Source of the DNA: an uncultured Pelagibacteraceae bacterium
GTDB lineage: Bacteria; Pseudomonadota; Alphaproteobacteria; Pelagibacterales; Pelagibacteraceae
Assembly (NCBI GenBank): GCA_902608975.1
Contig: CACLQI010000006.1
Coordinates: forward strand, 1-52,138
Direction: 5' to 3'
Length of the DNA: 52,138 bases
How positions within the stretch are numbered: the stretch's first letter is position 1; every line of letters starts with the position of its first letter. Shown here one piece after another: positions 1 to 10,029 of the stretch. The position numbers and the translations under genes were made by a program. Under the pieces are notes generated by a model. The model was not told the DNA's origin and did not search any database. It saw nothing but the letters and a program-made list of their open reading frames with translations.

Positions 1-1757
1 ATGGAGTAGCTGGTGTTGAACCACAATCAGAAACTGTATGGAGACAAGCTGATAAATATAAAGTTCCAAGGATTTGTTTTGTAAATAAACTTGATAGAAC
101 AGGAGCTGATTTTTTTAGATGCGTTGATATGATAAGAGACAGGCTGGGTGCAAAACCATTAGTAATGCAAATTCCAATAGGAATTGAGTCATCTTTAACT
201 GGTGTTGTAGATTTAGTTAAAATGAAAGCTCAAGTTTGGAAAAATGAAGCATTAGGTGCAGAGTGGGATTACAAAGATATTCCAGAAGATCTTAAACAAA
301 TTTCTCAAAAATATAGGCAGGAACTAGTTGAAACAGCTGTTGAACAAGATGAAAAATTAATGGAAAGTTACCTTAATGGTGATGAAATAAAAGATGAAGA
401 TCTTATAAAGTGTATAAGAAAAGGGTGTTTAAATTTTGATTTCGTTCCAGTTTTAACTGGTTCGGCATTTAAAAACAAAGGTGTCCAACCTTTGCTAGAT
501 GCTGTTGTTCATTATTTACCAAGTCCTGTTGATATAGGATCAATAAAAGGCACTAAACCAGGATCTGATGAAGAGCTAGAAATGAAATTTGATGATAACG
601 CACCTTTTTCTGCTCTAGCTTTTAAAGTTGCAAATGACCCATTCGTTGGTTCTCTAACTTTTATAAGAATTTATTCAGGAACAATAAAAGCTGGTACTGG
701 TATTTATAATACATCAAAAGATAAAGAAGAAAGAGTTGGTAGAATGCTTTTAATGCATGCAAATTCTAGAGAAGATATAAAAGAAGCTAATACAGGAGAC
801 ATTGTAGCTTTAGCAGGACTAAAGCACACAATAACAGGACACACTTTAGCAGATGAAGAAAACCCAGTCTTGTTAGAACCAATGGAGTTCCCAGACCCAG
901 TTATAGAAATTGCTGTTGAGCCTAAAACAAAAGCAGACCAAGAAAAAATGGGAGAAGCACTAGGTAGATTGGCAAAAGAGGATCCATCATTTAGAGTTAC
1001 ATCTGACGAAGAGTCAGGACAAACCATTATCAAAGGTATGGGCGAATTACATCTAGATATTATAGTTGATAGAATGAAAAGAGAATTTAAAGTTGAAGCT
1101 AATGTTGGTGCGCCTCAAGTTGCTTATAGAGAAACTATACAAAGTACAGCTGAATTTGATTATACACATAAAAAACAAAGTGGTGGCGCTGGACAATTCG
1201 CAAGAGTAAAATTATCTGTTGAACCGTTGGAGCCTGGAGCAGGAAGACAAGTAGAAAGTAAAATCAAAGGTGGTGCAATACCAAAAGAATTTATACCTGG
1301 AGTGGAAAAAGGCATAGAGACAGTATCTGACACAGGTATATTAGCAGGATTTCCAATAATTGATTATAAAGTTGTAATACTAGATGGTTTACACCACGAT
1401 GTAGACTCTAGTGTCTTAGCATTTGAACTTGCATCAAGACAATGTTTTAAAGAAGCTTGTGCAAGAGGTACACTAAAATTATTAGAACCAGTAATGAGAG
1501 TTGAGGTTGTTACTCCAGAGGATTATATGGGAGATGTAATTGGAGATTTAAACAGCAGAAGAGGTCAAATAAATACTCAAGAACAGAGAGGCAATGCAAC
1601 TGTAATCACAGCCATGGTGCCGCTAGCCAACATGTTTGGATACATTAATAGTTTAAGATCAATGTCACAAGGTAGAGCACAATACTCAATGTTTTTTGAT
1701 CATTACTCTAAAGTGCCACAAAACGTTCAAGACGAAGTAACAAAAAAGACTGGATAA
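1..1757 (+). CDS. fusA: Elongation factor G, 5' end cut by window
   Basis: EF-G is the GTPase that drives translocation on the ribosome and, with RRF, ribosome recycling. The open frame runs from base 3, so the start and the P-loop lie upstream of the window. The guanine-specificity motif NKLD is near base 86, followed by domain II, then domains III-V. The sequence is uninterrupted and ends in a normal EF-G C-terminus. It is followed 2 bases later by rpsJ, so the usual tuf gene between them is missing. Identity is certain; only the extent of the N-terminus is unknown. Confidence 0.97.
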   Translation, partial: GVAGVEPQSETVWRQADKYKVPRICFVNKLDRTGADFFRCVDMIRDRLGAKPLVMQIPIGIESSLTGVVDLVKMKAQVWKNEALGAEWDYKDIPEDLKQISQKYRQELVETAVEQDEKLMESYLNGDEIKDEDLIKCIRKGCLNFDFVPVLTGSAFKNKGVQPLLDAVVHYLPSPVDIGSIKGTKPGSDEELEMKFDDNAPFSALAFKVANDPFVGSLTFIRIYSGTIKAGTGIYNTSKDKEERVGRMLLMHANSREDIKEANTGDIVALAGLKHTITGHTLADEENPVLLEPMEFPDPVIEIAVEPKTKADQEKMGEALGRLAKEDPSFRVTSDEESGQTIIKGMGELHLDIIVDRMKREFKVEANVGAPQVAYRETIQSTAEFDYTHKKQSGGAGQFARVKLSVEPLEPGAGRQVESKIKGGAIPKEFIPGVEKGIETVSDTGILAGFPIIDYKVVILDGLHHDVDSSVLAFELASRQCFKEACARGTLKLLEPVMRVEVVTPEDYMGDVIGDLNSRRGQINTQEQRGNATVITAMVPLANMFGYINSLRSMSQGRAQYSMFFDHYSKVPQNVQDEVTKKTG

Positions 1758-1759
1758 AA

Positions 1760-2068
1760 ATGGAAAAACAAAATATTAGAATTAAACTTAGAGCTTACGA
1801 TAATAAAATACTAGATCAATCAACTGAGGAAATTGTAAATACAGTTAAAAGAACTGGAGCAAATATAAAAGGTCCAATTCCACTTCCTACAAGAATTGAA
1901 AAATATACTGTTTTAAGATCACCACATATTGATAAAAAAAGTAGAGAACAATTTGAAACTCGAACACATAAAAGATTAATTGATATTATTGAACCCACAC
2001 CCCAAACAGTCGAAGCTCTAATGAAATTAGATTTAGCATCGGGTGTAGATGTAGAAATTAAAATATAA
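1760..2068 (+). CDS. rpsJ: 30S ribosomal protein S10
   Basis: This is a small-subunit head protein that also acts as NusE in transcription antitermination. At 102 residues it has the normal length. It opens with [10 protein letters not shown] and carries the GPIPLPT loop and the [14 protein letters not shown] stretch typical of S10. It starts 2 bases after the fusA stop and lies 3 bases before rplC, so it is cotranscribed with the S10 operon. The lysine-rich composition matches its neighbours. No anomaly is seen. Confidence 0.97.
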   Translation: MEKQNIRIKLRAYDNKILDQSTEEIVNTVKRTGANIKGPIPLPTRIEKYTVLRSPHIDKKSREQFETRTHKRLIDIIEPTPQTVEALMKLDLASGVDVEIKI

Positions 2069-2071
2069 TTT

Positions 2072-2782
2072 ATGACAGAAATTGCATTATTAGGAAAAAA
2101 AATTGGAATGACTAGAGAGTTTTATAAAACAGGCCAATCTATTCCAGTAACAGTTATAAAAATGGAAAAAGCTAGAGTTATTCAAATTATACAAAAAGAT
2201 AAGAGAGGATATGACGCGGTTCAATTAGGGTATGGAAAAATTAAAAATTCAAAATTATCAAAACCAATGAAAGGTTTTTATGCAAAAAAAAATACTGAAC
2301 CAAAAAAAAGATTAAAAGAATTTAGGGTTAATAATACAGAAAACTATAAAGAAGGAAATGAATTTGGTTTAGAAATATTCAAAGAAGTTAAATTTGTTGA
2401 TATTAAATCAAAAACTATAGGTAAAGGTTTTGCAGGAGCTATGAAAAGACATAACTTTTCTGGTCTTAGAGCTACTCATGGTGTTTCGGTTTCACATAGA
2501 TCTCATGGTTCAACAGGCCAAAGACAAGATCCAGGTAAGGTTTTTAAAGGAAAAAAAATGGCTGGTCATATGGGAGATAAACTAAGAACTATACAAAATA
2601 TAGAAATTGTAAAATCTGACCCTGAAAACAACCTGCTATATTTAAAAGGTTCTATTCCAGGTTCAAAAAATACTGAAGTTCTAGTAAAAAAATCAATTAA
2701 AAATACAAAAAAACTTACTATTTTAGAAAAAATTGAAATAGCGGAAAAAGCAAAAAAAACCCCAGAAAAGAAAAAAAAATAA
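2072..2782 (+). CDS. rplC: 50S ribosomal protein L3
   Basis: L3 binds 23S rRNA near the peptidyl-transferase centre and starts 50S assembly. The 236 residues include the opening [11 protein letters not shown], the [21 protein letters not shown] loop region (with the glutamine methylated by PrmB in other bacteria) and a C-terminal tail of about 25 residues very rich in lysine and glutamate. That tail is longer than in E. coli L3 (209 aa) and ends in five lysines. The gene is followed by rplD after 1 base. The call is secure from the core motifs. Confidence 0.97.
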   Translation: MTEIALLGKKIGMTREFYKTGQSIPVTVIKMEKARVIQIIQKDKRGYDAVQLGYGKIKNSKLSKPMKGFYAKKNTEPKKRLKEFRVNNTENYKEGNEFGLEIFKEVKFVDIKSKTIGKGFAGAMKRHNFSGLRATHGVSVSHRSHGSTGQRQDPGKVFKGKKMAGHMGDKLRTIQNIEIVKSDPENNLLYLKGSIPGSKNTEVLVKKSIKNTKKLTILEKIEIAEKAKKTPEKKKK

Positions 2783-2783
2783 A

Positions 2784-3408
2784 ATGAAAATTGACAAATT
2801 AAGTTTAGATGGAAAAAAGAGTTCAATCGAAGTTTTAGATAGAATTTTTTCAGGCAATGTTAATAAAAAATTAGTTGAATCTGCGTTGTATAAAATCAAT
2901 GCAAATTACAAAGGAAGACGTGGTAAAACAAAACAACAAAATGAAATTTCAGGTTCAACTTCAAAAATTTATGCTCAAAAAGGAACTGGAAATGCAAGAC
3001 ATGCAAGTAGAAAAGCACCAATATTTGTTGGTGGAGGTGTTGCTCATGGTCCAAAAGGACGTTTGGCTTATAGAAAAAAAAAATTAACTAAGAACGAAAA
3101 AAGATTGAGCATAGCATCACTAATCACTGAAAAAAATAATTTAAAAAAATTTACATATATTTAGCGACTTTACAGATGAAATTAAAAAAACTAAAGAAAT
3201 GTATAAAATAATAAATAAATTTGGAATCACTAACTCATTAATAATTTTAGATAAAAATTCAAAAGATAAAATTTATAAATCAGCGCGCAATATTAGAAAC
3301 ATTAAAGTTACAGATGTAAATCATTTTAGTGCGTTTGATATTGTTAAATTTAAAAAAGTTGTTTTTACAGAAAGCTCAGTTAAAGAGTTAGAAAAGAGAT
3401 ATTCATAA
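2784..3408 (+). CDS. rplD: 50S ribosomal protein L4 (frameshifted)
   Basis: L4 lines the exit tunnel and can autoregulate the S10 operon in some bacteria. The N-terminal part (2784-3164) has the conserved loop with [14 protein letters not shown] and [11 protein letters not shown]. It then meets a stop in its frame, while the C-terminal part continues in the next frame up to 3408. Removing one A from the A7 run at 3143-3149 joins them into a 207-residue protein whose spacing across the join (15 residues from LHIF to KKTK) equals that in E. coli L4. L4 is essential, so a consensus error or slippage rescue is more likely than loss. Confidence 0.9.
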
Positions 3409-3409
3409 T

Positions 3410-3703
3410 ATGAAAAAAATACATTTATATGACAAAATTATTTCGCCTATTGTTACGGAAAAATCAACCATATTATCTGAGCAAAATAAAATAGTTTTTA
3501 AAGTTCCAAATAAAGCAAATAAAATTAACCTCAAAAAAAATATTGAAAAAATTTTTAAAGTTAATGTTGTTAAAGTTAATATTATTAACAAACAAAATAG
3601 AAAAAAATTAACAAGAGGAAGAAAAGTAAAAATTCAAGGTTATAAAAAAGCAATAATTACTTTAAAAAAAGGTCAAAGTATAGATTTAACTACAGGTATT
3701 TAA
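3410..3703 (+). CDS. rplW: 50S ribosomal protein L23
   Basis: L23 sits at the tunnel exit and docks trigger factor and SRP. The 97 residues contain the expected ISPIVTEKSTIL start and the central positively charged loop with TRGRKVKIQGYKKAIITLKKG. It begins 1 base after rplD and ends 3 bases before rplB, in normal S10-operon order. No irregularity is visible. Confidence 0.96.
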   Translation: MKKIHLYDKIISPIVTEKSTILSEQNKIVFKVPNKANKINLKKNIEKIFKVNVVKVNIINKQNRKKLTRGRKVKIQGYKKAIITLKKGQSIDLTTGI

Positions 3704-3706
3704 AAA

Positions 3707-4540
3707 ATGACATTAAAAACATATAAACCATACACAAAATCAAGAAGAGGAACTATCTTAATTGATAGAAGTGGTTTATGGAAAGGTAAACCTTTTAAAT
3801 CACTGGTATCTCCAAAAAATCCAAGAAAAGGTAGAAATAATTCTGGACGTATTACTTCAAGAAATAGAGCCGGTGGTCATAAAAAAATGTATAGAGAAGT
3901 TGATTTTTATAGAAAAAAATTTGACGTTGAGGCAACAGTTGAGAGAATTGAGTACGATCCAAATAGATCATGCTACATTATGTTGGTAAAATTTGAAGAT
4001 GGAGTTTATAAATATTATCTCGCTCCGCAAAAAATTAATACAGGTGATAAAATTGTTAATGGTCACAAAAAAGAAATTAAAATTGGTAACTGTATGCCTT
4101 TACAAGATATACCAGCTGGAATAAACATACATAATGTTGAGATTCAACCAGGATCAGGAGGTAAAATTGCTAGATCAGCAGGAACATCGGTAATAATTTC
4201 TGGTATTGATGGTAATTACTCTTTAATTAAGATGGCATCTGGGGAAGTAAGAAAAATAGACTCGCGATCACTTGCTACTATTGGTGTACTTTCAAACCCA
4301 GATCAAAAAAATATTAAAATAGGAAAAGCTGGAAGATCAAGATGGCTTGGAAGAAGACCTCATACGCGAGGTGTAGTTATGAACCCAGTCGATCATCCAC
4401 TTGGAGGAGGTGAAGGTAAAAGTGCTGGAGGACGACACCCGGTATCAAGAACTGGTCAATCCTCAAAAGGTTTAAAAACAAGAGATAACAAGAGAACAGA
4501 TAAATATATTATTAGAAGAAGAAAAAAGAAAAAGGATTAA
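3707..4540 (+). CDS. rplB: 50S ribosomal protein L2
   Basis: L2 supports subunit association and the peptidyl-transferase centre. The 277 residues are the usual length. Visible signatures are [19 protein letters not shown] near the N-terminus, the [20 protein letters not shown] region, and the C-terminal [21 protein letters not shown] block with the conserved histidine. The tail ends [12 protein letters not shown]. It lies 10 bases before rpsS. Identification is unambiguous. Confidence 0.98.
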   Translation: MTLKTYKPYTKSRRGTILIDRSGLWKGKPFKSLVSPKNPRKGRNNSGRITSRNRAGGHKKMYREVDFYRKKFDVEATVERIEYDPNRSCYIMLVKFEDGVYKYYLAPQKINTGDKIVNGHKKEIKIGNCMPLQDIPAGINIHNVEIQPGSGGKIARSAGTSVIISGIDGNYSLIKMASGEVRKIDSRSLATIGVLSNPDQKNIKIGKAGRSRWLGRRPHTRGVVMNPVDHPLGGGEGKSAGGRHPVSRTGQSSKGLKTRDNKRTDKYIIRRRKKKKD

Positions 4541-4550
4541 AGTAAAAATT

Positions 4551-4862
4551 ATGTCAAGATCAGTTTGGAAAGGCCCATTTGTTGAAGAGAGTTTAATGAA
4601 AAAAGTTGATATGCAAAAAAAAGATACTAGTAAAAAACCAATCAAAACATGGTCAAGAAAATCAACTATAATTCCTGATTTTGTAGGCTGTAGTTTTTTA
4701 ATTTATAACGGAAGAAAATTTATACCTTTAACAATTTCTGAGGACATGGTAGGTCATAAATTAGGCGAGTTTGCTCCAACAAGAACTTTTGCTGGACACA
4801 CACCGGCAGATAAAAAAGCAGCAAAAGAAGCCATTCCTGAAGCAAAAGTTGAGAAAAAATAA
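4551..4862 (+). CDS. rpsS: 30S ribosomal protein S19
   Basis: S19 binds 16S rRNA in the 30S head together with S13. The core has [14 protein letters not shown], the [15 protein letters not shown] region and [16 protein letters not shown]. At 103 residues it is a little longer than E. coli S19 (92) because of a short alanine- and lysine-rich tail ([13 protein letters not shown]). Its stop shares one base with the rplV start, so the two are translationally coupled. Confidence 0.97.
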   Translation: MSRSVWKGPFVEESLMKKVDMQKKDTSKKPIKTWSRKSTIIPDFVGCSFLIYNGRKFIPLTISEDMVGHKLGEFAPTRTFAGHTPADKKAAKEAIPEAKVEKK

Positions 4863-5260
4863 TGAGCGTTAATAAGAAAAAAAAGAATATTAAAGAAAAA
4901 ACAGTAAAATCTGTAAATAAAAATGTAAGGTCTAGTGTAAGAAAACTAAATCCAATTTTAAAAGCAATTGTAGGTAAAAAAGTTGATATAGCTTTGAGGG
5001 ATCTTACTTTTTCAGAAAAAAGAATTTCTAAAGATATTAAGAAAACAATTTCGTCTGCTATAGCAAACGCTGAAAATAATTATCAATACGACATTGACAA
5101 TTTAGTAGTAAAAGAAGCGTATTGCGGAAAACAAATAGTCATGAAAAGATTTAGAGCGAGAGCAAAAGGAAGAGCGGCGCCAATTATCAAGCCTTATTCA
5201 AACGTAACGATAATTCTATCTGAAAAAAAAATAATGGAGAGTCATGGGACAAAAAGTTAA
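4862..5260 (+). CDS. rplV: 50S ribosomal protein L22
   Basis: L22 lines the exit tunnel. The conserved core (from about residue 23, [18 protein letters not shown]) includes the C-terminal hairpin with [14 protein letters not shown]. The 132-residue length exceeds the usual 110 because of a lysine-rich N-terminal extension of about 20 residues (starting [13 protein letters not shown]). The 3' end overlaps the rpsC start by 17 bases, as in other S10 operons. The ATG at 4862 is supported by its one-base overlap with the rpsS stop. Confidence 0.95.
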   Translation: MSVNKKKKNIKEKTVKSVNKNVRSSVRKLNPILKAIVGKKVDIALRDLTFSEKRISKDIKKTISSAIANAENNYQYDIDNLVVKEAYCGKQIVMKRFRARAKGRAAPIIKPYSNVTIILSEKKIMESHGTKS

Positions 5261-5903
5261 TCCAATAGGTTTAAGACTGGGTATAAACAGAGGTTGGGAC
5301 TCTGTATGGTATGCTAAGAAAAAAGATTTTGGTAACTACTTGATCGAAGATTTTAAAATTAGAGAGTATATTTAAAAAAATGTAATAAATTCTGGTGTTT
5401 CTAAAGTTATGATAGAACGAACTGCAAAAAAATGCTTTGTAACTATATATACATCAAGACCTGGTTTTGTAATTGGTAAAAAAGGCAGTGATATAGAAAA
5501 AATTAAAAGTAAATTATCAAATATAACCTCTAACGATGTAACATTGAACATAAAGGAAGTTAAAAAACCTGAAACAAATAGTTTTTTAGTTGCAGAAAAT
5601 ATTGCACAGCAATTGGTAAAAAGAATTTCATACAGAAGAGCAATGAAAAGAGCCATGCAGTCAGCATTAAGATTGGGAGCTAAAGGTATTAAAGTTTCTA
5701 TAAGCGGTAGATTAGGTGGAAACGAAATAGCAAGAACCGAATGGCTAAGAGATGGCAGCATACCTTCTCACACGTTAAGAGCGGATATCGACTATGCTGA
5801 ATCTGAAGCTTTAACAACATATGGAATAATTGGGATAAAAGTTTGGATTTATAAAGGGGAAATTTTTACAAAGGAGTTTAGTCAAGAGACTAATAAAAAA
5901 TAA
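5244..5903 (+). CDS. rpsC: 30S ribosomal protein S3 (in-frame stop)
   Basis: S3 forms the mRNA entry site of the 30S subunit. From the ATG at 5244 ([17 protein letters not shown]) the frame reads through 42 codons to REYI, hits TAA at 5373-5375, then continues in the same frame with [15 protein letters not shown], the KH domain ([16 protein letters not shown]) and the C-terminal domain ([14 protein letters not shown]). The spacing around the stop matches E. coli S3 with one residue replaced. AAA to TAA, or T3A7 written for T2A8, explains it. The restored length is 219 residues. S3 is essential, so an error or readthrough is more likely than true loss. Confidence 0.9.
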
Positions 5904-5905
5904 AC

Positions 5906-6316
5906 ATGTTACAACCAACAAGATCAAAATTTAGAAAAGCTCATAAAGGAAGAATCCATGGAACTGCTTCAAGAGCAAATTTTATTAATTATGGAGCATA
6001 TGCTTTAAAAGCAATGTCTCCAGACAGAGTTATAGGAAAACAAATAGAGGCAGCAAGAGTTGCTTTAACAAGACATATGAAGAGACAAGGTAGAGTATGG
6101 ACAAGAATATTTCCAAACATTCCTGTTTCAAAAAAGCCAGTCGAAGTAAGAATGGGTAAAGGAAAAGGATCACCCGAGTTTTGGGCATGCAGAGTAAAAC
6201 CCGGTAGAATTTTGTTTGAAATTGACGGTGTTACTGAGATAGTAGCTAGAGAAGCTTTATATAAAGCATCGGCAAAACTCCCAATTAAAACAAAATTTAT
6301 AAAGAGGATATCTTAA
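5906..6316 (+). CDS. rplP: 50S ribosomal protein L16
   Basis: L16 organises the A-site region of the 50S subunit. The 136 residues have the typical [19 protein letters not shown] start, the [22 protein letters not shown] block and the [17 protein letters not shown] loop. It starts 2 bases after rpsC. Its stop TAA overlaps the rpmC ATG by one base (6316). No anomaly. Confidence 0.97.
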   Translation: MLQPTRSKFRKAHKGRIHGTASRANFINYGAYALKAMSPDRVIGKQIEAARVALTRHMKRQGRVWTRIFPNIPVSKKPVEVRMGKGKGSPEFWACRVKPGRILFEIDGVTEIVAREALYKASAKLPIKTKFIKRIS

Positions 6317-6508
6317 TGAAAAAAAAAGAATTAAAAAAAATTAACAAAACCTCAAATTATTAAAAACATAGATAAAATGAAGAAAGATCTTTTTAACATG
6401 AGGTTTCAAAAAATAAATTCACAAATAACAAACACATCAAAAACTAGTGAGACTAAAAAAACTATTGCTAGGTTAAAAACACTCGTGAGAGGAAAAATAA
6501 ATGCCTAA
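6316..6508 (+). CDS. rpmC: 50S ribosomal protein L29 (frameshifted)
   Basis: L29 is a small helical protein beside L23 at the tunnel exit. The ATG at 6316 overlaps the rplP stop. The first frame ends after 15 codons, but removing one A from the A8 run at 6333-6340 gives a 63-residue L29: [16 protein letters not shown], a middle with [12 protein letters not shown], and the diagnostic [15 protein letters not shown] end. The stop at 6506-6508 overlaps the rpsQ start by 8 bases. The break makes it invisible to a simple ORF search, but position and motif make the call good. Confidence 0.88.
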
Positions 6509-6737
6509 AAAAATTCTATCAGGAGTAGTTGTGAGTGATAAACCTAACAAAACAATTACAGTTCTTGTTGAGAGAAAATATCAACATCCTATTCTAAAAA
6601 AGATTATTAAAGTTAAAAAAAAATATAATGCGCATGATGAAAAAAATACTTTTAAAAATGGAGATAAGGTTTCAATTATTGAAAGTAAACCATTTTCTAA
6701 AAATAAAAAATTTCAAGTTGTTGAGGTTAAAAAATGA
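6501..6737 (+). CDS. rpsQ: 30S ribosomal protein S17
   Basis: S17 is a primary 16S rRNA-binding protein with an OB fold. The 78 residues start [19 protein letters not shown] and include [20 protein letters not shown] and the [19 protein letters not shown] segment. It overlaps rpmC upstream and rplN downstream by 4 bases. No anomaly. Confidence 0.96.
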   Translation: MPKKILSGVVVSDKPNKTITVLVERKYQHPILKKIIKVKKKYNAHDEKNTFKNGDKVSIIESKPFSKNKKFQVVEVKK

Positions 6738-7102
6738 TACAAGTTCAAACTGAATTACTAGTTGCAGATAATACTGGAGCAAAAAAAATTGAATGCATTA
6801 AAGTTCTTGGTGGATCTAAAAGAAGATATGCTAGTATTGGAGATACGATTGTAATAGCTGTAAAAGAAGCCATTCCTAAAGGAAAAGTTAAAAAGGGAAC
6901 AGTTCATAAGGCAGTTGTTGTTAGAGTTAAAAAAGGTATTCATAGAGAGGATGGATCTAAAGTTAAATTTGACAATAATGCTGCAGTTCTTGTTGATGAA
7001 AAAGGTGAACCTGTTGGCACTAGAATATTTGGACCTGTTACAAGAGAACTTAGAAACAGAGGACAAATGAAAATAATTTCACTTGCTCCAGAGGTATTAT
7101 AA
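6734..7102 (+). CDS. rplN: 50S ribosomal protein L14
   Basis: L14 lies at the subunit interface. The 122 residues match the family length, with [28 protein letters not shown] at the start, [20 protein letters not shown] in the middle and the ending [23 protein letters not shown]. It overlaps the rpsQ stop by 4 bases and precedes rplX by 2 bases. The call is certain. Confidence 0.97.
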   Translation: MIQVQTELLVADNTGAKKIECIKVLGGSKRRYASIGDTIVIAVKEAIPKGKVKKGTVHKAVVVRVKKGIHREDGSKVKFDNNAAVLVDEKGEPVGTRIFGPVTRELRNRGQMKIISLAPEVL

Positions 7103-7104
7103 AA

Positions 7105-7353
7105 ATGATTAAAAAAGGTAATAGAGTAAAAATTTTAGCTGGCAAAGATAAAAAAAAAGAAGGAGAAATAATTGAGATAGATAGAGCAAATAACAGAGCT
7201 AAAGTAAAAGGAGTAAATCTTGTAAAGAAACATGTTAAAAGCACTAAAGAAAAAAAAGGTGGGATTATTTCAAAAGAAAACTTTCTTGATATTTCAAACT
7301 TATCAATAATTAATGAAGAAAAAAAAAATAAACAAAAAGAGGTTAAAAAATAA
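7105..7353 (+). CDS. rplX: 50S ribosomal protein L24
   Basis: L24 is an early assembly protein. The KOW motif is visible at residues 5-30 ([18 protein letters not shown]), followed by [16 protein letters not shown]. The protein is 82 residues, shorter than the usual 100 or so, because the C-terminal part is reduced to a lysine-rich tail ([12 protein letters not shown]) in place of the usual extended C-terminal region. It sits between rplN and rplE as in all spc operons. Confidence 0.93.
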   Translation: MIKKGNRVKILAGKDKKKEGEIIEIDRANNRAKVKGVNLVKKHVKSTKEKKGGIISKENFLDISNLSIINEEKKNKQKEVKK

Positions 7354-7355
7354 AT

Positions 7356-7910
7356 ATGGTAACAAGATTAAAAGAACTTTTTGTTAAAGAAATTCAACCT
7401 TCTTTGAAAGAAAAATATGGATTAAAAAATCTATATATGACACCAATCCTAGAAAAAGTTGTTATAAATATGGGTTTAGGTTTAGACGGAAATGACTCAA
7501 AGATTATTAAGTCATGCGAAGCAGATTTATCAAATATTGCTGGCCAAAAACCTGTTATAACTAAATTTAAAAAATCTATATCTAATTTTAAAACACGAAA
7601 AGGTACAAATTCAGGATTAAAAGTTACTTTAAGAAGAAATAGAATGTACGAATTTATAGATAGACTAGTAAATATTGCTTTACCTAGAATTAAAGATTTT
7701 AGAGGTTTATCTACAAAAGGATTTGATAAATTTGGTAATTATACATTTGGTGTTAAAGAGCATATAATTTTTCCAGAGGTAAATTTTGATAAAGTAGATA
7801 AAATAAGAGGTTTAGATATAACTATAGTAATTAATTCTAATTCTAATGAACACAGTCTTGAGTTGTTAAAAAAATTAAATTTTCCATTCAAAACAAAAGG
7901 AGATAATTAA
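7356..7910 (+). CDS. rplE: 50S ribosomal protein L5
   Basis: L5 belongs to the central protuberance and binds 5S rRNA. The 184 residues have the expected motifs: NPxLEKVVINMG-like segment (TPILEKVVINMGLG), AGQKPVITKFKKSISNFKTRKG, the RMYEFIDRLVNIALPRIKDFRG block and the C-terminal GLDITIVINSNS. Two bases separate it from rplX and two from rpsN. Confidence 0.97.
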   Translation: MVTRLKELFVKEIQPSLKEKYGLKNLYMTPILEKVVINMGLGLDGNDSKIIKSCEADLSNIAGQKPVITKFKKSISNFKTRKGTNSGLKVTLRRNRMYEFIDRLVNIALPRIKDFRGLSTKGFDKFGNYTFGVKEHIIFPEVNFDKVDKIRGLDITIVINSNSNEHSLELLKKLNFPFKTKGDN

Positions 7911-7912
7911 AT

Positions 7913-8218
7913 ATGGCTAAGTTAAGTGCAATTAATAAAAATAATAGAAGAATAAAACTTTCTAATAAATTTTCAAAAAAAAGAAAATTACTCAAGGATA
8001 TAATTATGAATAAAAAACTTCCACTAGAAGAAAGATTTAAAGCACAACAAAAACTTTCAAAGTTACCAAGAAATTCAGCGAAAAATAGAGTTATGAATAG
8101 ATGTCAAATAACAGGTAGACCACATGGTGTTTATAGAAAACTAAAAATATCAAGAATTGCATTAAGGCAATTAGGTTTACAAGGAAAAATTCCAGGAATG
8201 ATAAAATCTAGCTGGTAG
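7913..8218 (+). CDS. rpsN: 30S ribosomal protein S14 (zinc-free type)
   Basis: S14 is a late-assembly protein of the 30S head. The 101-residue length and the absence of the CxxC pairs show the long, zinc-independent form. The conserved end NRCQITGRPHGVYRKLKISRIALR with GKIPGMIKSSW is present. It lies in the normal place between rplE and rpsH; the gap to rpsH contains a strong Shine-Dalgarno sequence. Confidence 0.96.
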   Translation: MAKLSAINKNNRRIKLSNKFSKKRKLLKDIIMNKKLPLEERFKAQQKLSKLPRNSAKNRVMNRCQITGRPHGVYRKLKISRIALRQLGLQGKIPGMIKSSW

Positions 8219-8228
8219 AAAGGAAATT

Positions 8229-8624
8229 ATGAGTTTAAGCGATCCAATAGGTGACATGATAGCAAGAATTAAAAATGCACAAATGCGTAATAATAAAATT
8301 GTAGAATTACCTTCTTCAAATTTTAAAGTTAAAATTTCTGAAGTTTTGAAAAGTGAGGGATATATAGTTGATTATAAAATTAATAATGTTGAAAAAAAGC
8401 CAACTTTATCAATCAACTTAAAATACCATTCTGGAAGTCCTGTTATTAGCACGATTGAGAGAGTGTCAAAACCGGGTAGAAGAATTTTTTCAAGCGCAGA
8501 AAGTCTTCCAAAGATAAATAATGGATTAGGAATAGCAATAATTTCAACGCCCAAAGGAGTAATGACTGATATAGATGCAAGAAAGCAAAAAGTTGGTGGC
8601 GAGATAATCTGTAAGGTGTTTTAA
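8229..8624 (+). CDS. rpsH: 30S ribosomal protein S8
   Basis: S8 binds the central domain of 16S rRNA and in E. coli represses spc operon translation. The 131 residues start with LSDPIGDMIARIKNAQMRN and end in the conserved GIAIISTPKGVMTDIDARKQKVGGEIICKVF. AAAGGA at 8219-8224, four bases before the ATG, is among the clearest Shine-Dalgarno sequences in the window. Its stop overlaps the rplF start by one base. Confidence 0.97.
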   Translation: MSLSDPIGDMIARIKNAQMRNNKIVELPSSNFKVKISEVLKSEGYIVDYKINNVEKKPTLSINLKYHSGSPVISTIERVSKPGRRIFSSAESLPKINNGLGIAIISTPKGVMTDIDARKQKVGGEIICKVF

Positions 8625-9163
8625 TGTCAAAGATTGGTAAAATTAATATTTTGATACCGGAAAAAGTAAAAGTTGGATTAAACGGATCTGTTCTTAATAT
8701 GGATGGACCATTAGGAAAAACGACTCTTAATATTGACTTAGATACTTTTGATTTAAAGATAGATGAGGGCAAGGAAATATCAATAAAACCAAAAAAAATA
8801 GACCAAAATACAAAAAGATTATGGGGAATGAATAGAAGTTTATTAAACAATGCAATTATAGGAATCAGCAAAGGTTATGAAAAAACACTTGAATTAGTTG
8901 GAGTTGGTTTTAGAGCGGCTCTTAAGGGTAAACAATTAAATATGCAATTGGGTTTTAGCCATGACATTAATTTTGATATTCCTGATGGAGTTAAAATAGC
9001 TGTTGAAAAACAAACAACTCTTAAAATAAGTGGTTATGATAAGCAACAAGTTGGAATGGTTGTATCAGAAATAAAATCATTAAGACCACCCGAACCCTAC
9101 AAAGGCAAAGGTATAAAGGAAAAAGATCAATATATAATTAGAAAAGAAGGAAAAAAGAAATAA
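8624..9163 (+). CDS. rplF: 50S ribosomal protein L6
   Basis: L6 binds near the GTPase-associated region of the 50S subunit. The 179 residues hold the two repeated L6 domains, with NGPLG-like [10 protein letters not shown] in the first and [25 protein letters not shown] plus the [13 protein letters not shown] segment in the second. One-base overlaps on both sides (rpsH, rplR) show tight coupling. Identity is clear. Confidence 0.97.
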   Translation: MSKIGKINILIPEKVKVGLNGSVLNMDGPLGKTTLNIDLDTFDLKIDEGKEISIKPKKIDQNTKRLWGMNRSLLNNAIIGISKGYEKTLELVGVGFRAALKGKQLNMQLGFSHDINFDIPDGVKIAVEKQTTLKISGYDKQQVGMVVSEIKSLRPPEPYKGKGIKEKDQYIIRKEGKKK

Positions 9164-9519
9164 TGAAAATTACAACATCAGATAGAAAAAAATTTAGAGT
9201 AAAAAATAAATTAAAAAAAGTAGCAAAATCTAATAGATTTCGCTTGTGCGTTTCTAGATCGACCAAAAATATTTCAGCCCAAGTAATTGATGATAAAAAT
9301 AAAAAAACTTTATTTTCTGCATCTTCAGTCCAAAAAGATATTAAAAGTTTAAATGTTAAAAACAAATCTGATCTATCTAAAGCGGTAGCAGAAAGACTAG
9401 CAACTATTGCAAAGGAAAAAAAAATAACGAAAGTTTATTTTGATAGGGGCATATACAAGTATCATGGTAGAGTAAAAATTTTTGCCGAGGTGTTAAGAAA
9501 GAACGGAATGGATTTTTAG
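9163..9519 (+). CDS. rplR: 50S ribosomal protein L18
   Basis: L18 brings 5S rRNA into the central protuberance. The 118 residues carry [20 protein letters not shown], the [21 protein letters not shown] block and the end [19 protein letters not shown]. It starts on the last base of rplF and ends 3 bases before rpsE. No anomaly. Confidence 0.96.
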   Translation: MKITTSDRKKFRVKNKLKKVAKSNRFRLCVSRSTKNISAQVIDDKNKKTLFSASSVQKDIKSLNVKNKSDLSKAVAERLATIAKEKKITKVYFDRGIYKYHGRVKIFAEVLRKNGMDF

Positions 9520-9522
9520 ATT

Positions 9523-10029
9523 ATGGAAAAGAAAAAAGACGATATATTAGAAAAATTAGTTCATATAAACAGAATCACTAAAGTAGTTAAGGGTGGTCGA
9601 AGATTTGGATTTTCTGCATTAGTGGTAGTAGGAAATCAAAGTGGCAAAATTGGAGTTGCGCATGCCAAAGCTAAACAAGTACCTGATGCTATTAAAAAGG
9701 CTAATGAAATGGCAAGAAGAAAACTTATACAGATTCCATTAAGAGAAGGAAGAACAATTCACCATGATATTTATGGTAAAGATGGCGCAGGAAAAATAAA
9801 ATTGAGAGCAGCTCCTAAAGGCACAGGTATAATTGCAGGTGGACCAGTTAGAGCTGTATGTGAAGTATTGGGTATACGAGATATAGTTGCAAAATCTATG
9901 GGTACAGCCAATCCACATAACGTTATAAGAGCGACTATTAAAGCACTTACTGCACAAAACTCACCTAAACACATATCAACAATTAGAAATAAAAAAATTT
10001 CTGAAATAGTCGAAAAAAGAGGATCATGA
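9523..10029 (+). CDS. rpsE: 30S ribosomal protein S5
   Basis: S5 acts in decoding accuracy at the mRNA entry channel. The 168 residues have the N-terminal dsRBD-like domain ([21 protein letters not shown]) and the C-terminal S5 fold ([31 protein letters not shown]). It overlaps rplO by 4 bases. The gene normally found next, rpmD (L30), is absent here. Confidence 0.97.
   Translation: MEKKKDDILEKLVHINRITKVVKGGRRFGFSALVVVGNQSGKIGVAHAKAKQVPDAIKKANEMARRKLIQIPLREGRTIHHDIYGKDGAGKIKLRAAPKGTGIIAGGPVRAVCEVLGIRDIVAKSMGTANPHNVIRATIKALTAQNSPKHISTIRNKKISEIVEKRGS

Noticed and set aside
3143-3149. Programmed ribosomal frameshifting in rplD and other broken genes
   Set aside because: No slippery heptamer with downstream structure or prfB-like stimulator is seen, and ten unrelated genes sharing only a homopolymer points to run-length error or polymerase slippage.
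8446-8871. 141-codon open frame on the - strand across rpsH/rplF
   Set aside because: It spans two well-supported ribosomal genes in antisense and has no recognisable domain.
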